DNA of 64,000 nt, taken from contig CAZLOH010000018.1 of NCBI GenBank assembly GCA_964561105.1, forward strand, positions 1 to 64,000, in the 5' to 3' direction. This document shows positions 63,015-64,000 of the stretch, piece after piece. Positions within the stretch are counted from its first letter, which is position 1, and the number at the start of each line of letters is the position of its first letter. A model generated the notes under the pieces. The model was not told the origin of the DNA, did not search any database, and was given only the letters and a program-made list of their open reading frames with translations. The position numbers and the translations under genes are program-made. Source of the stretch: JADLHS01 sp964561105 (lineage in GTDB: Bacteria; Verrucomicrobiota; Verrucomicrobiia; Limisphaerales; JADLHS01).

Positions 63015-64000
63015 ATGGCGCTCTCCAACGAAACGCTGGCCCGGCTCCGGGAAATTCTCGGGACAACGCAGGTGTTGACCGACCGGGAAGACCTCATTGC
63101 CTATTCCCTGGACGGCACGGCCGCCATGCAGGCGATGCCCGAATGCGTGGGGTTTGCGGCGACCACCGGGCAGGTCGCGCAAGTCCTCAAGCTGGCAAAC
63201 GAAACGAAAACGCCCATCGTCACGCGCGGTTCGGGCACCGGTCTCAGCGGCGGCAGTCTCCCCTGCCCTGGCTGCATCGTGCTGTGTCTGGCGAAAATGG
63301 AGCGCATCCTGGAATTGGATCGCGCCAATCTCACCCTGCTGGTGGAGCCGGGCGTCCTCACGCTGACGGTGGCGGACGCGGCGGCGAAAGCCGGGTTGTT
63401 TTATCCGCCGGATCCTGGTTCGATGAAAATTTCCACCATTGGCGGCAACGTGGCGGAGAACTCCGGCGGCTTGCGCGGACTGAAATACGGCGTCACGCGC
63501 AATTACGTCATGGGCCTGGAAGTCGTCCTGCCCGACGGCGAAGTTTGCTGGACGGGCAACAAGTGTGTGAAGGACGTGGCGGGCTATTCGATGCGCGACC
63601 TGTTCATCGGCTCGGAGGGAACGCTCGGGGTCATCACCAAGATTCTACTTCGCTTGATTCCCAAACCGGCCACCAAAAAGACCTTGATCGCAACCTATAC
63701 CGACCTGGGCCAGGCGGCGCAAACGGTGTCGGACATCATCGCGGCGCAGATCATTCCCTGCACGCTGGAGTTCCTCGATCGGACGACCATTCATTGTGTG
63801 GAAGACTTTGCCAAGGTCGGGCTGCCGCTGGATTGCGAAGCGCTCTTGCTGATGGAAACGGATGGTCATCCCGCTGCGGTCGCCGAGGAGGCCGCCAAAA
63901 TGGAGGCGTGCGCCCGCCAGAACGGCGCACGGGAAGTCCGGGTTGCCAAAGACGAGGCCGAGGCAATCAATTTCGCCACCGCCCGTCGCAGCGCCTTCTC
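63015..64000 (+). CDS. glcD: FAD-linked oxidase, GlcD-type (3' truncated by window)
   Basis: The visible 328 codons encode the FAD-binding type 4 (PCMH) domain: VTRGSGTGLSGGSLP, LLVEPGVLTLTVADAAAKAG, FYPPDPGSMKISTIGGNVAE and GLRGLKYGVTRNYVMGLEVV. The start of the C-terminal domain follows (LIPKPATKKTLIATY, then LEFLDRTTIHCVEDFAKVG). This fits glycolate oxidase subunit GlcD, though D-lactate and other 2-hydroxyacid dehydrogenases share the pattern. The start is ATG 63015 or 62997. The gene continues past the window end with no stop. Confidence 0.9.
   Translation, partial: MALSNETLARLREILGTTQVLTDREDLIAYSLDGTAAMQAMPECVGFAATTGQVAQVLKLANETKTPIVTRGSGTGLSGGSLPCPGCIVLCLAKMERILELDRANLTLLVEPGVLTLTVADAAAKAGLFYPPDPGSMKISTIGGNVAENSGGLRGLKYGVTRNYVMGLEVVLPDGEVCWTGNKCVKDVAGYSMRDLFIGSEGTLGVITKILLRLIPKPATKKTLIATYTDLGQAAQTVSDIIAAQIIPCTLEFLDRTTIHCVEDFAKVGLPLDCEALLLMETDGHPAAVAEEAAKMEACARQNGAREVRVAKDEAEAINFATARRSAF

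Overview
The window looks like a chromosomal segment from a Verrucomicrobiota bacterium, most like the Pedosphaera/Limisphaerales type. This rests on the mix of GC-rich coding sequence, five secreted proteins with PEP-CTERM sorting tails, other secreted proteins ending in a shared W...RFYR-like domain, and many short palindromic intergenic repeats. This is inference from gene content; no 16S rRNA gene is present.

Region 1 (1-12776) is a complex I operon in the order nuoD-I-H-J-K-L-M-M-N. It has no nuoE, F or G between nuoD and nuoI, and it carries two nuoM genes. NuoL has an extended lateral-helix region, as described for complex I variants with a fourth antiporter-like pump. Most of the wide gaps hold palindromic repeats, and two repeats lie inside coding sequence (NuoJ C-terminus and a NuoM1 loop). 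Between the two nuoM genes lies a toxin-antitoxin-like pair with a PIN-domain protein. It is flanked by a 63-bp direct duplication of the start of the second nuoM.

Region 2 (12788-22155) holds secreted proteins: PEP-CTERM proteins, a GH144/glucoamylase-like protein, a large two-unit carbohydrate-binding-like protein and a fragment, plus sufT. Region 3 (22384-27101) has tRNA-Pro(GGG), a small lipoprotein, speA, a membrane protein and cinA. Region 4 (27266-34753) is a pentose uptake and entry cassette: araD, a lipoprotein mutarotase, a sugar ABC transporter (binding protein, ATPase, permease), a sodium:solute symporter and a small membrane protein. Region 5 (34829-43518) is housekeeping: serS (apparently leaderless), glgA, pnp, rpsO and secA.

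Region 6 (43710-49796) again holds envelope and secreted proteins, including a PEP-CTERM protein with thioester-domain-like residues and a large FnIII protein with a gingipain-like core, plus a ribosome-rescue-type release factor. Region 7 (50120-64000) carries icd, a PQQ-type beta-propeller, a GH99 enzyme, an SMR exporter, a split phosphotransacetylase (pta plus a BioD/DRTGG protein) with hisC, then argA, ispH, gabD and the 5' part of glcD.

Together the genes suggest a respiratory heterotroph that degrades polysaccharides, takes up pentoses, and displays many proteins through an exosortase system encoded elsewhere. The complex I operon has been remodelled by repeats and by a toxin-antitoxin insertion.
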